64,000 nt of DNA from Homalodisca vitripennis (GCF_021130785.1 NC_060210.1:186442501-186506500); one strand, 5' to 3'. Numbered from the stretch's first letter, positions 1 through 11,859 are shown. Notes: generated by a model from the sequence alone, not told the origin. A program made the numbers and translations.

Positions 1-59
1 AAATTATTAAATAATGTTGTATGGGGTAATGTAACATGCATCAATCTCTTATTGGCGTA

Positions 60-245
60 TTGAGTTTGGTTATCAATTTATTTATTCTGCTATTTTCTCG
101 TTACCATCATGGTTGCTCATAAGATCAATGCAAAAATTTTTGCTCAATGTTTCTCATACGTAAATGAAGCTACGTGTACAATTTTAAATCTATAGCTGAG
201 TTCGTTTCCCTGATATCGTACGGACAAACAGACAGATAGACAGAC
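60..245 (-). repeat. Interspersed repeat, 'CTGTCTGTCCG' family, reverse copy
   Basis: Contains the reverse complement of a family seen forward at 7600-7790, 45270-45460, 51225-51430 and 56445-56690. Shared pieces are a CTGTCTGTC-type start, a tATGAAGCTTCATtt-like core and a GGTAACCATGATGG-like end. It lies in intron 1 of copy 0. The transposon class is not recognised. Confidence 0.45.
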
Positions 246-1010
246 TGACATGCAGGCAGGCCGACAGAGATGAACAATTTCCAACCCACGAGTGATAGAC
301 TTGGCTAAAGATCAGTCAAAAAGACTTAATACAAAACGATAATTGTTTTCTCAGATCAAATTTTTATAGCTAGTACACTTCAGACACAAATAGACTAATA
401 TTTATATCACCATTAGATAACGAGACTGAAGTTTGCCACTTTTATGTTCTGTAAATGGCAATCTGTAGCTGGTTTAACATTTATTTAAGTACTTGACGGT
501 TAGTTTTTATAAACTGTATGTCAAGCTAAAAAATTCGGACTGCGAAAAATTTTTTAAATATTTTTAACTCTTTTCATACCCTCTTATTGATACTTCCATC
601 AGAACTAACGTGACTGCCGATTGATTCTTTTTACTGAGTGAAATTTATCCATCGATTTCATTAAAAACTAGGTTGTGTACTTCTACAGTGAGGATTGGCT
701 ATTGGCTTCTGGACTAGCATGGTTGACGGTGATGTGGTAAAATAAGCTCTAACTGTAAATTTTTGGTATCTGCAACGTTTATAGGCCTATGTTTCTAATT
801 ATTTTATAAACATCTTCTCGACTTTCTAAAGTATACTATGAGAACAGACACAAGATTAACTACTTGTCGGTAAGAATGTTTATAATCAATGGATGATCAC
901 GGATATGTTTCCCTTCTAAAGGACTAACAATCTTGAAACACATTGTAGTGAAAGATAGATTTATTGTACATAATAATGATTAAATGTGTTTTTACATAAT
1001 CATTTCAATA
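246..1010. other. Intron 1 of copy 0: no recognisable feature
   Basis: AT-rich sequence. I see no exon of the phosphatase family and no other coding potential on either strand. Confidence 0.5.
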
Positions 1011-1017
1011 AACTTAC

Positions 1018-1167
1018 AACAATCACGAGCTGCAATGTTGGTACTGCTCTGGGACCATGTATGTTGGTAGCACTGTCGACATCAGGTTGAGACACGTCTG
1101 TCAAACCGTATAATATCAACAGGACTGCCAGTGTAGGAACACAAACCCAGAGCAATCCTGCCGACAT
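1018..1167 (-). CDS. Acid phosphatase copy 0, exon 1 (partial gene, rest lies left of window)
   Basis: Read on the minus strand this is a 50-codon first exon starting MSAGLLWVCVPTLAVLLILY, a hydrophobic signal-peptide-like stretch, and ending TLQLVIV just before a GTAAGTT donor (1011-1017). It aligns with exon 1 of copies 3 and 4 (MSAC..W.CVPTLAVLLI..., LTDVS.PD.D, RA.PTLQL). The ending is the strand that leads into the catalytic RHG exon, which must lie beyond position 1 because no RHG exon is found at 1-1010 on this strand. The gene is divergent (head to head) from copy 1. Its catalytic status cannot be judged from here. Confidence 0.85.
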
Positions 1168-1260
1168 TTTCAATATGATAAACGAGTCTTTACAGAGTTT
1201 GATGTTATTTTTAACTGGAAGTAGAGACTGATGTAAAAGTAAAAGATAGAGCTACAATTT

Positions 1261-1329
1261 TGTCAGATAAGCGTACACTGTAATAAATAACTAGTAAGTC
1301 CAATTTACACCATGCACAAGATAACAGCT
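1261..1329 (-). promoter_or_regulatory. Conserved upstream block of copy 0 (putative core promoter/5'UTR)
   Basis: On the minus strand this reads AGCTGTTAT, then GTGTAAATT, then TTATTTATTAC, then GCTTATCTGACA. The same order and spacing occur upstream of copies 3 and 4. It lies 94 bp before the ATG. The function is inferred only from conservation and position; the AT-rich TTATTTAT core could act as a TATA element. Confidence 0.55.
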
Positions 1330-1759
1330 ACACTTTCTTGCGTACAGCTGAATTACACTGGATTATAAAACTAGGAATTTAAAAAACTCTAGTATATTAT
1401 AAAATACTTATAATATTATATTCATATAGAAAATATATATTACTACAAAATTGAATTAATTTTCATTGACACATTATAACAGCATATTTAAGAATATACG
1501 ACATATGATAAATAATTGTGTGTGAATATGCGTGTTTGAAAGAAAATAATATGTTCTCGAATACGTTTACTAGAGAGTGAAAAAGTCCACTAAATTGCAG
1601 AGCAAAGTTAGTGAAAGTAATATCAATAAAATATATTAATCTGAAATCCATTTGTGGATTTAAAAACACTGGTTGAAAATCTTCTTCATGTAACTTGCTT
1701 GCTCCTTACAAAACCTAATCGTGAGACGGAGTAAATAATTATTTTTTGTTCTCTTAAAA

Positions 1760-2205
1760 TAAAAAGCTTAGACCCTGCACTTAGTCCTTAAAGGACCTTA
1801 ACGCTGCTACGGACTTAAGTGTGAGGGTACGAGCCGCCTCCTGCAAAGTCCATGAGGAAGGATTTAGGGCAATAGTCTCAGTCATGTCTCCTCGGAAGAA
1901 GTTGAAGCTAGCTCTGAACCAATCTCAGTCAAAGCAGGCAGGGGGCGGAATGTCCTTACTTCTAGACTAGCAACATCCCTTAATACTTGGGGAGCCCCAC
2001 CAACAGTCATCTCCCGCAGTAGACTAGACCTATCTATCTACCCTTTCATCCCAGAATCTCAACCTTACAGTTCACAAGTGATATGCCATTCCTGGACATC
2101 CATTAGGTTGCCCAGATTTAAGTGACACATCGGTTGTTGCTGAACTCAGCGTAGGTTCAACTGGAAGGTAACCAGCCAGAAGTTAACATTCCTGGAGAGG
2201 GAGTG
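1760..2205. repeat. Interspersed repeat, copy of the family at 24537-25030
   Basis: Shares blocks with 24537-25030: gcCCCACCA.CAGTCATC, a GTAGTAGA..A...CCTATC stretch, ACACATCGGTT and GTAGGTTCAACTGGAAGG. It is more GC-rich than its surroundings. No open protein is recognisable, so the class is unknown. Confidence 0.5.
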
Positions 2206-3076
2206 AATGATAATATAATGTTAAGTGACTCAAAAAAATTCATTAATTCACAAGATATTTAATAAGAATACGTATATTTCAATTGGAATAACGAGTAAAA
2301 CTGATTAAAAATTAATTTAAGTTTATTAACATCCGAGACGTCCTATTCAGAAGGCAATAAATTATTTAATGAACATATTAAGTGAAAGTTACCGCAAACT
2401 TATTAACAATTTCTTGTAGACTTATCTGTGTGAGGTTCATTATATGTTTATTATCAGTTTAGTAAGAAATCAATTGCACTTCTTTGTCAATAGCTAAGCG
2501 ATTTAATGAGAAAGGAAAGTATTGGCGAAAATAGTGTTTATATAATTCTGTACAAATTTGGATACTTTCCACTCGATCATAAGATTTCAATTTAAAGCAT
2601 TTTTTGAAGGAAATAGAAGTAAAAAACTTTATGAACAACCAAACAAGGCATTTAGTATTAATTGTATAACAGATTTCAGTAACTTTAGTAGACATTTAGA
2701 GGATATAATATAATTTAATGTATTTTATTCGTAACTAAAACAACATTTTGCAAACTTAAATTTTAATGCATTTTACTGAGGTGTATTTAGTTATACTCAT
2801 CTGTATTATGCTGCTTCAATGTTTTTTGTAATCTTAAATATCATATAGTAATAAGTATCATGTTGGTAAACAAGAGTTAAAATTAGCAAAAACAATCTTG
2901 AGTATTGAGCTAAAGAAAAAGTCTTATCAAACTGGCAACACTGTAACTCTGACAAGTATTCATTTGTTTAGCCAAATATCTGATCAACAATGAGTTGTAA
3001 TTTCACTAGTCTATTATTATGAAGTGAGTTCTAAATAAATTTATAGCAAAGCAAGATTTTGATATGCGTTCCAAAC
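2206..3076. other. Intergenic, nothing recognised
   Basis: AT-rich spacer between the repeat and the mariner relic. The short open frame near 2459-2695 (minus) has no recognisable motif. Confidence 0.4.
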
Positions 3077-3720
3077 ATGAGTGAGAACAGTTACAAGCAA
3101 CGTTATGCAATCAAATTTTGTTTTAAACTTTGGTGAAACGTTTACTGTAATGTTTGAAAAATTGAAGAAAGCTTATGGTGACGATACTTTGTCGAGAGCT
3201 CCAGTTTTTAGATGATATAAATCAGTTTCAGATGAACGGTTCAGGAAGACCCTCGCTGTGGAAGACTGTTATCGTGACACAAAAAATAAAAGACTTATAA
3301 AAATCAGATTTGGGTTACATGATCAACGACTAACTACAAAAACGATGTAGACAACTTGATTTGAACCACAAGACATGTTTTTACGGAAGGATTACAAATG
3401 ATAAAGGTTTGGGCATAATTGGTTAAAAAATCTAACTGTTGAACAGAAAGACAAAAAGAATGGAAGTTTATTGATATTTTCTTTTTAAGAATTCAAAGAG
3501 ATGCTGGTTTCCACGGTGATGAATCCTGGATTTTTGAGACCCGAAAAAAAACTTTAAACAATGGCACAATTAAAATGCACCTCGTCCGAAAAAGGCAATA
3601 ATGAGCAAATCTGCGTTTTGCTCATTTTTGCAAAGGACAATTGCAATAAGCTCATTTTGTATAGAAAATCTACATAAAAGCGTTATTTGCAGGCATTAGT
3701 GGAATGCATAGTTATTTAAC
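3077..3720 (+). pseudogene. Mariner-type transposase relic upstream of copy 1
   Basis: In two or three frames the translation follows the mariner transposase plan. An N-terminal KQRYAIKFC piece is followed by KLKKAYGDDTLSRAPVF (family: .LK.AYGDdamSRt.vFeW), then LTVEQKDKR, then GDESWIFE (family: GDEtWi...), then a PKKA-like stretch. The DD34D catalytic frame is broken by stops and frameshifts, so it is dead. It sits just upstream of copy 1 exon 1, and part of it was copied together with the phosphatase gene (see 21965-22475). Confidence 0.75.
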
Positions 3721-3949
3721 CGGCTATCTAAAGGTTTCAATGGTAAACCTGGCACGTTTATCTGCATTTATCACTTTTGATAGTTACCCAACTAATTAAG
3801 TCTATGGTTGGTTACGTTCCTAAGCTGCAATTCATCGAGATACTTTTTGTAAGTTAAGATATAGATAATGCTAATAATGCAAGTTTTACATTTCCTGGTA
3901 GTTGTATCCTTGGATCGTTTGTGAAAATACAAGTGCATTTAGTCCTAAT

Positions 3950-4123
3950 ATGTCAAGAGGGTTTTACTTTTTTTCAACTGTGGCGGTGTTGGTGCTGGCA
4001 GTGGCTCATAAGCAAACAAGCGAGCCTTTTCCAGTGGATAAAGATGTTTTCAACTCAACACCAACCAGTCCTACCAACACAACAGGGACCCGAACCACAG
4101 CAACGTTGCAACTTGTTATTGTG
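3950..4123 (+). CDS. Copy 1 exon 1 (signal peptide)
   Basis: 58 codons, MSRGFYFFSTVAVLVLAVAH onward, then a Thr/Asn/Ser-rich linker and TLQLVIV before GTAAGC. I chose this ATG because the matching ATG in copy 2 (22711) gives the same 58-codon exon. An upstream ATG at about 3877 is out of frame here through a 2-nt indel relative to copy 2. Confidence 0.8.
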
Positions 4124-4309
4124 GTAAGCATTGCATAATTTTGTTTAAACTTTAATCGTATCTTAGAATTTGCCAGTTGAAAGCTTCTTAAGAAGCTTAA
4201 ATAGTTAAAGATGAATAACTCAAATCTCAAGAATCAAAACAATTCGAATTATCTAACATATCTTTAGTTAATGTATAGGGATGTTAAGGGACTGTATGAA
4301 AATCTCCAA

Positions 4310-5015
4310 CTGCACAAAACCTCGAATAAAAATATTCAAATTATCCAACTTTTACTGTATCTCTGTGTTTAAATTTACCATTTAACCTACAAAAAAATAA
4401 ACTAAACATTATAAGAAATACGTAAAGTTTGCAAAAGGCCGAACTTTTATAAAAAGATCCTCGATATTTGTACAAAGTTTCCTTGAACTTCCAAGGGAGA
4501 TTTTAGGGTCAGCGAGTAAAAGAGTAGCCTGCCTCCCCCCCTTCTTCCTTTTTACGTTCTTTATTTTCCTATGATACGCTCTCGTATTTGTTTATTTTTT
4601 ATGTTTCCTATAGATAGTTTCTAAAATATTCTTGTATTTTCTTAATACATTAGGAACTAAAGGAATAGCAAGCATGTCCTTTCATAATTTTATAACCAAG
4701 TAATCTAAATGTTTAATTATTTTGTTACCCAAAATCTTGAGAATTTTTGTATACATAAATGGTACTAAAATTTGTTATGTTACAAATTAATATCTTTTTG
4801 AATTAAGCGACAACTTACAAGTAGTGTACTCATAGATTTGTTTCAGGATTACAACTTTTAGAATACTCTCCAACTTTGTTTGGATTTCCTCCTTTTATAT
4901 ACTGTAGCTTATTAAGGTAGTCGCACACAAACCCTTGTAGTAAAGCCAAGAAAAAACATGGTAGTGCGTAATAGAAAATGAGATTTCTTATAAGTAGAAT
5001 AAATAAATACTACCT
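4310..5015 (+). repeat. Intron 1 internal duplication, copy A
   Basis: Shares ordered blocks with 5050-5650: TATCCA(A/G)CTTT.ACTG, AGATCCTCGATATT, TTAGGGTCAGCGAGTAAAAG and TTTCTTATAAGTAG. Copy 2 has only one such segment (about 23095-23770). Confidence 0.7.
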
Positions 5016-5049
5016 AATATATCTTTGTTCACGTAGGGACCGCCGCATA

Positions 5050-5650
5050 AAGATGTTTGAATTATCCAGCTTTGACTGCCTCTGTGTTCGATATTAACAA
5101 TTGAAACCCCAAAGAAAATAAATTAAGAATTATAGGAAATACGTTATTTTTACCAAAAGACCGAACTTTGATAGAAAGATCCTCGATATTAGTACATAGG
5201 TTCCTTGTACTTCCAAGGAAGATTTCTGTCTTTTAGGGTCAGCGAGTAAAAGGGTAGCCTTGCCCCCTCTACATCTTTATGTTCTTTAGGGTCCTTTGAC
5301 ACTAAACCCCTTATAACCAAGTAAGCTAAATACATTTTACAAATTATTTTGTTTACCGATATGTGGAATTTTTGTATATATAAATGGTACTACAATTTTA
5401 TTTTACAAATTAATATTTTTTTTGAATTCAGTGACTACTTACAAGTAGTGTACTTGTAGGATTTGTTTAATTTGTTTCAGCATTACAAGTTTTAGAACAC
5501 TCTTCAGTTTTGTTTGGATTTCCTTCCTTTATATACAGTAGCTTATTATGGTAGTCCGACAACTCGTAGTTGAGCAAGGCAAAAACATGGTAGGGCGTAA
5601 TAGAAAATAAGATTTCTTATAAGTAGGATAAATAAAAACCACTCGTTTAA
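5050..5650 (+). repeat. Intron 1 internal duplication, copy B
   Basis: Diverged second copy of 4310-5015. It explains why copy 1 intron 1 is 1598 nt and copy 2 intron 1 is 972 nt. Confidence 0.7.
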
Positions 5651-5721
5651 AAAGTATTGTGTATTTTACTACAACCGCACGTTCAGCCATATAAAATACT
5701 ATATTATGGTGATATTTCTAG

Positions 5722-5826
5722 TTCACTCGACACGGAAGCAGAGGACCTGGGTTTGCCTACCCGACCAGCCCATACCAGCCTCAGGATACCACTTACTGGC
5801 CCAACGGTTGGACGGAACTAACAGAT
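5722..5826 (+). CDS. Copy 1 exon 2 (RHGxRxP catalytic exon)
   Basis: 35 codons from FTRHGSRGPGFAYP to WPNGWTELTD. Acceptor AG at 5720-5721, donor GTAAGT at 5827. The RHG histidine is the expected nucleophile. Confidence 0.92.
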
Positions 5827-6010
5827 GTAAGTCTGACCTTGAATATTAAATTACATAGAGTGTTTTTGCTTCCAATCCTTGCACTACTCGAAGTCTTTCA
5901 TAGGGATCAACATTTCATATCATAATAGGTAAGTTACTGAAGAAGTGTATCAATTTTTGCATTTGGTATGGTAAAAAGGGTTTATACAATGTGAATTATG
6001 AGTTACGTAC

Positions 6011-6276
6011 CTTCCGCTCAGTGCAGCGTCTGAAATATGAATCCTGAGGTCCACGTCCAAAGAGATAAAAAAAGTCAGCGATTAAGATGTTAAAATCTCC
6101 GACGATTCGCATCGTTTCGACATCAGAGACGAGCAGCAGGATGTGCTGACATCAACAGGAAGACTGCTGAGAAACCAGATAAAACTATGCAGTTTAGTCT
6201 GTTATAGTGGTCGCGAAACGCAAAAGGAGTCAAGTCCCTGAGGGTGTCAGAATTCAGACGCTGCACTAAACGGAAG
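6011..6276. mobile_element. MITE (TIR cttccgctcagtgcagcgtc) in copy 1 intron 2
   Basis: The two ends, 6011-6036 and 6251-6276, are inverted repeats matching at about 24 of 26 positions (core GTGCAGCGTCTGAA / TTCAGACGCTGCAC). It has no coding capacity. Related copies occur in other introns of the cluster. Confidence 0.7.
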
Positions 6277-6299
6277 AGGAAATGGAGGTAAATCCAGCT

Positions 6300-6936
6300 T
6301 AATTACATTGTAAAGTTGATTTGATTATTAAACCTGGCTGAGCCCCAGAACACGGTGGCTTACCCAAATGTTTTGGTTGTGTCGTCCATCACTTGAGATA
6401 CGCCTTTACCATTTTGTTCCAACATTCATCTCCATTTATTTTGTAAACATTTTATTTAAAAATCAGTTAAATCATAGAGTAGTTGTTTGTAATTATTGTG
6501 GTTATTTCTAAAGTTTTAGTAAAAAACCCCCTAAGTGCATGTTATTATTTCGCGTCTTTTTAAAAGTATTTTAAAGCATTCCATTTTTGTAATACGTGAT
6601 TATTATGTTTTTATTACATTGTTTATGCAGTATATTTAGTCCGCATCTATTTAACCCACAAGTCTTCCTATATGAAATCCGTTTTCATTCAAGTAATTAT
6701 TTCACTAGCATAAATTATTTATGATTAGTTCCATAAAAAGTGTTCCTAAACATTTTCTTTTCACTTCGGACAAGAAGTTGGAAACCTATTATTCTAGTCC
6801 TAAAACCCTGTGTAGGTTAAACTGGAAGCCCTAAACAATCCAGAATTGAATCCAATTGAACTTTTGGGGACATTGAGTCAAATTTATAACACACAATTAT
6901 AAATGGTAGACGATTATTTAGTGATTTTACTTTCAG
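6300..6936. other. End of copy 1 intron 2
   Basis: Contains fragments at 6340-6400 and 6810-6870 that match the ends of the repeat at 24537-25030, separated here by unrelated AT-rich DNA. Nothing else recognised. Confidence 0.35.
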
Positions 6937-7176
6937 AAAGGTCACTTGCAAATGTACACACTTGGAAAGAAATTTCGTTCCTTGTACGATGGGTTTCTGG
7001 AAGAAATATACAGCCCCAAGGACTTCCAGGCCAACAGCACTCTGCTTGAACGGACCATGATGAGCGCGAGTCTGTTTCTAGCGGGATTGTTTCCTTCTCG
7101 TGATCTACATTTGTATAACACATATTTTCCCTGGAATACTGTGCCGATATATCCTACCTACAAGGATCACCACGAT
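6937..7176 (+). CDS. Copy 1 exon 3
   Basis: 80 codons starting KGHLQMYTLGKKFR (family G..QMy.LG) and containing ERTMMSASLFLAGLFP, the 'RT..SA...laGLfP' phosphate-binding segment. TTTCAG acceptor and GTAAGT donor. Confidence 0.92.
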
Positions 7177-7439
7177 GTAAGTATTCAATAGGAAGCACAG
7201 TATTTTATTGCTAGTTAAAAGTCACAATATTTTATACATCAGTTAATGCTAAAATATTCACAGTCCTGTTTATTGAGTTAAAAATATTAAAAAGTAATTT
7301 AGTGTTGTTATAAAAATTACACGAAAGGTGGTGAGATACTTCATTATTGAAGACTATCATAGAGCTTTGCAAGCCCATCTCTTAGGCTCTATTTTGCCTT
7401 TATTGTTGAGATAGGTAATCATTTATAAGTCTTCTCGAG

Positions 7440-7800
7440 TGGAAGTTACCGAAGCAAAGTTTAAAAATGCCAAGTGACGATTATAACCAAGTAATCCAGG
7501 CTATTTACTTGAAATATAGAAGTCTATACGTAGGAAGATTTCCATCGTGGTATATGATGGATGTAAGAAATATTATAAATTATTGGCTGTGCGTGTACGA
7601 AGCATATCATTCGAGGGACTGCAATTTCATATTGCCTGTCCGTCTGTCCGCACAATATCTCGAAAATGATATGACCTATACAATTTTTCATGAGCTTCAT
7701 TTCTATATGAGGAACATAGAGTTTAATGTTGGTACATGGGATTTAGCGATAGCGAATATTTTTCATTCGTCTTCTAAGTAATCCAGATTGCAATGATAAC
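7440..7800 (+). repeat. Single 90-bp-type unit plus 'CTGTCTGTCCG' family repeat, copy 1 intron 3
   Basis: GTTACCGAAGCAAAGT and AAAATGCCAAGTGACGATTA (7447-7483) match one partial unit of the 10-copy array at 25611-26511. Downstream is a forward interspersed repeat (CCGTCTGTCCGCACAATATC...). The 104-codon open frame across 7467-7781 is made of this repeat and is not a credible gene. Confidence 0.55.
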
Positions 7801-7999
7801 ATCGTAGAATAAATAAATTTAAAAACAAACTTTTGTAAAATCAAACGATATTTCAACATGACATGTCTTATTTATTTGGTGCAATGAAAAATAATAGAAT
7901 GGAAAGTGAATTACGACGTTTTACAAAGTAAAGTTGCAAGCATTAGCTATCCTTCACGGTAAATGCATATACCCGTTATAAGGTTTTTTTGTTTATTTT

Positions 8000-8809
8000 A
8001 CACATGAAAAATCCATCGTCATACGCACTCAAGACTTCACCACAGCTATCCATCCTGAAGAAAAGGGTTGTAACCAAAATACACTCCCACTTTGCTTGAT
8101 TCTCAGGGCAACAGTTAAAAGTGATCAGTCCTTAACATGTCTACGCAGCATTCTCAACACAACAACACTACCTACTCTCCGAGCTACCTGCGCATTCACC
8201 TGCTTCAACGTAAACCTGATGCCTTTCGTAACACAAGTCTCACCGAACTCATTTCTCGTAATAAACAACCAAACAAACCTGAAAGCAGTATGCTCACATC
8301 GGAAGACCCATCACTACATCCAAAAACCGAACAACAGGCACTCTAGAAATCATCCTACCCTGCGAATGTTCACTACACCACGAAGAATTAACACTTATAA
8401 ACACAATAATACCATGTGGTTCCAAAAAAACCCTGACAACTATCAAATAACACATCTCCTGCCCATTTATTGGTCAAAATTTCACTCCATAACTATATTA
8501 CCCCTCGAATCGGAAACAAGACAAGAATTCCAACACCTCCAAGAAACCTTAGATGAAAAATGGACCTTATCGACACCCACCTACTTCGTTCACAATCTAC
8601 AAAGACAACACCACTTCCAGCTCAAACACGACGACAACAACATAGTAAACAACACGGAACTCATTTTGCACATTTTATTAGCCTGGACTTCTATATTAAC
8701 AGTACTTCTTTTTATAGCGCTCTATTTCATCCACATTAACAACATCAAAATAAAATTCCTGAAACCTATAGTACATGAACGAGACTACCCAATGGATAAC
8801 CTAAATTAG
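8000..8809 (+). pseudogene. Retroviral/errantivirus-type envelope remnant (disrupted)
   Basis: The 237-codon frame 8096-8809 is Asn/Thr/His-rich and ends with a hydrophobic span of about 25 residues (roughly 8670-8740) and a short basic tail, like a type I membrane-anchored envelope. A Cys-x-Cys-containing stretch typical of insect errantivirus envelopes lies near 8340-8450 in a different frame. At least one frameshift therefore breaks the protein, and no intact fusion protein is encoded. No gag or pol sequence was found nearby. The family assignment is by pattern only. Confidence 0.5.
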
Positions 8810-8856
8810 ACAATAAGTACGATTCGTAGGTAGAATCGTCATTAAGCCAGGGGAAT

Positions 8857-9300
8857 GTAAGACATACGTAATTCTTAGTATAACAAAACTTATAGAATCA
8901 ATGTACAGATAGTTGCTGGAAAGGAAGTCTAGTATTACAATTCGAAACAAACATCTTCCGGATGTAATTGGATACACACATCCGCCCAGACACCGACGAT
9001 GAACAAACAGGAATGCTTGTTTAAGCAGCGGAAATGCTTATTTCTAAAAATCATGCGACGATGTAAGAGACCCAGTCATGCTGATATAAACAATTGTTAC
9101 TCGTCAATTACGATGGTGAGATTTGGCATAGGCATGGTCAGGAGAGCTGGCAGGGAGCAACGTCAAAAATCAGGAACAACGAGGGAGATGAAAAAGTCAG
9201 AGCGTCGATTCGGGAAGCCAAGTTTCGGGAGTGCCAGTGTTTGTGTGCGGGGAAAAATATTTTAGGCGAAATAGTGGCAAGTGCAAACAAAATTTAAGTT
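8857..9300 (+). repeat. Possible LTR-like segment after the envelope remnant
   Basis: Just after the envelope stop there is a purine-rich CCAGGGGAATGTAAGACA, resembling a polypurine tract followed by a TG start. A GC-richer stretch follows (9110-9260). I found no second LTR copy in the window, so this is tentative. Confidence 0.25.
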
Positions 9301-10709
9301 TAAAAAAATCTTGTATTTAAATTTAGGAACGTAATATTATATATCAGGATTAATTAATTAATTTAATATGTCTCACTTAAAACTTCAAGGTACCTGTACC
9401 TAAAGTGATAAAAAGAAACGATTATCATGTGTAGAATCAAATTAATAGTTTAATATTGAAATTAATATTTTCCTATTCCATATACTTTATGTAAAGGTTC
9501 TCAATTTGGTATAGTCACTCATTTGTTTTAATCATGTAATTTTATGTAAATGTTTAGATATTTTAAAAGAAAGTTTTCTCACGTTTAATTCATGAATACA
9601 TAATTATTGAAACACTAAACAATTTACAATTACATGTTATAGTTAAATAAATTAAACATAAATTGTAATAAATAATTCAATATTAAACATTATTCATGAT
9701 TGGAATTAAAGTTTTGTGTTCAATATGACTGTGGATGATATATATTGTTATTAAAAATTTAATTCAATATATTGAGATGCTACTAAAATAAAATATGTGT
9801 TGGTTATTTTGATTGTATTGTATTGCCAATCAAACCTACTATTTAAATCCTCTCACAACAGCCCTTGCTCTTAATATATTTTAATATTTCACAACCTTAA
9901 TATAAACAAAAAAACCTTATATGGTGGAGGCGCCAGGTTTATCATTATATATTAAAACTCTACAATAATTATTTAGTGTATAATATGTTACAACATGTAT
10001 TTTTATTTTTAAACAAACATAAAATTGTGATTATCTAACTTTTAAGTCTTATAGGATACAACCTTTTAGAAAATCAACAAAAGTGAATAACAATTTAACT
10101 ATACGACAATTAATATGACGTTTTTGCCCAGGTATTAGTATAAAATACTCGAATTTGAACTCTTTAAAAAAATCCTACTTTTAATTTAGGATAGATGTTT
10201 TTTTTCCAAATCTTACATCTTATTTATTTATTATCTCTTAAATCTTCTCTCTCTGAATTTCATTCATTATTAAAACCGAGATTGTATGAAATATTTAATT
10301 TTAAATATGTTTATTTATAAACTAATCTTGAAGATAAATAATTTATATTAACTTATATTTATTTCATTTTAAAATTTTCAATGTTTAAAAAATCTCTTAA
10401 TGAGGTCTAGTTATTCTAAAAATCCCTTCAACTCCAGAGTTATTAGAGAATTCAGACCCTACATATGGGGAGTAAGAAACTGGGTTCACCAAGGCAGATG
10501 TTTAACGGATCCGGTACTAGTGATACCAGTGTCCTTCTAATTATTTATTTTCCTTCTAATACATGTATTTGCTTAAAATGTGAATAAAGTCGATAATAAC
10601 TTCGGTATAAAGCCAATTAATTGAGTATTGCAGAACCCCTATAAGGAAAACCAATATCTTAGATGATTTTTAAATTTCCATAGTCAAATATTGTTGTACA
10701 CCAAATGGT

Positions 10710-10945
10710 ATCAGTTATTATTTATTTATTTATCAACGGTCAGAGCCATTTACACAAATGTATAAACAAGCAACTAGTACATACAAAAGTACAAATTACA
10801 ACATAAAGTTAACAACAATATTTACTAGATAGCTTCAAGATGTATATAAATAACTGTATATATTAGATTTCTAACAAATAATTATTTTAAACACACAAAT
10901 AGTAACAACAAAGAGTATAAACTAAGCAAAGATGTAAAAATAAAA
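10710..10945 (-). mobile_element. Short insertion with (TTAT)n end, copy 1 intron 3
   Basis: Copy 1 has about 235 bp here that copy 2 lacks (compare the flank ACCAAATGGT at 10688 and at 28230). It starts TTATTTATTTATTTATCAACGG, which reversed looks like a LINE 3' end with an ATAA tail. No coding sequence. Confidence 0.4.
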
Positions 10946-11147
10946 GCCCTTTATAACACCTTAGTCTAAATTGATTGTTTATATATTTTACAATTTGCAC
11001 TTATGTCTACATATACAGTACTGTATATAATGTGGTTATGCTTGATCTAAAATCTCTAGAAATGTAATGTGACCTTGTAATATTAAAATTAAAGGTGTAT
11101 CGTGTTTTAAATATTCACATACTAAAGTATAATAATATACTTTCCAG

Positions 11148-11360
11148 GTCGCGTACATCACAGGGGCTCAAAAGTGTCCAAAATCTCATGCAGCTTGGAT
11201 CGAGGCTGTAGGAAGATTCAGAGATGATTATAAGCACAATATTACCGAATTCCTTGAATTTGTCGGACCATACACCGGAATTGACCTTGCAGAGTCATTC
11301 AACAGCACCGAATCAATTTGGATGGCCATTTATACAATGTGGGAGTCTATTTATACAGTG
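11148..11360 (+). CDS. Copy 1 exon 4 (helical cap region)
   Basis: 71 codons, VAYITGAQKCP... to ...MWESIYTV. It carries the conserved KCP cysteine and N-glycosylation sequons (NIT, NST). Donor is GTAGGT, one base from consensus. The preceding intron is 3.97 kb because of the envelope-remnant insertion. Confidence 0.9.
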
Positions 11361-11859
11361 GTAGGTTCTGTAAGGAATGAAAGTATTGTAATATAGGCAT
11401 TCTAACTTAAACACTAATATTTATAGAATCGAATACATCGGTCAAGCTTATCAGAGATTAATCGCAAGCTATTTTTGTCGTTTCCAAAAGTAGTTGCGTG
11501 AATTGGGATATCTTCCCAAAATACGTATAAAATAGGGCCAACCATGCGAGAAGGTATTGGCTGGGTCGAAAAGGAATTTTAACAAATCCACCAAAACAGG
11601 TAACGTTTTCCTTCATTTTGAGCATTTCCCCCAGTAAATATACATACATTACAATATTACATATTTTTACTGATTTTAATGGTTTTTTAGTTTTATTACG
11701 CTACAGTAAGAATATATTCATAAATATTTACTAACAATATTCGAACAAATAATTTGTTAAATAGATCATTGTTAATTATATTTGCATGGCGTCTATAACT
11801 TACATGTCTTTTGTATATTATAGAAAAACATGTTAACTTTACAACTTATCCTCCAACAG

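Larger units (their letters stand above)
7977..9921. mobile_element. About 1.95-kb insertion bounded by 20-bp perfect inverted repeats, copy 1 intron 3
   Basis: 7977-7996 (TATAAGGTTTTTTTGTTTAT) is the exact reverse complement of 9902-9921. The interval is essentially absent at the homologous place in copy 2 (about 26845-27025), so it looks like an insertion after the copy 1/2 duplication. It contains the envelope-like remnant below, which would be unusual for a simple TIR element. Confidence 0.5.

Noticed and set aside
7467..7781. 104-codon open frame in copy 1 intron 3
   Set aside because: It is composed of a 90-bp-type unit and an interspersed repeat; the equivalent in copy 2 is not open.
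8999..9297. Basic 88- and 67-codon frames after the envelope remnant
   Set aside because: Overlapping frames in a possible LTR-like segment; no motif or splice support.
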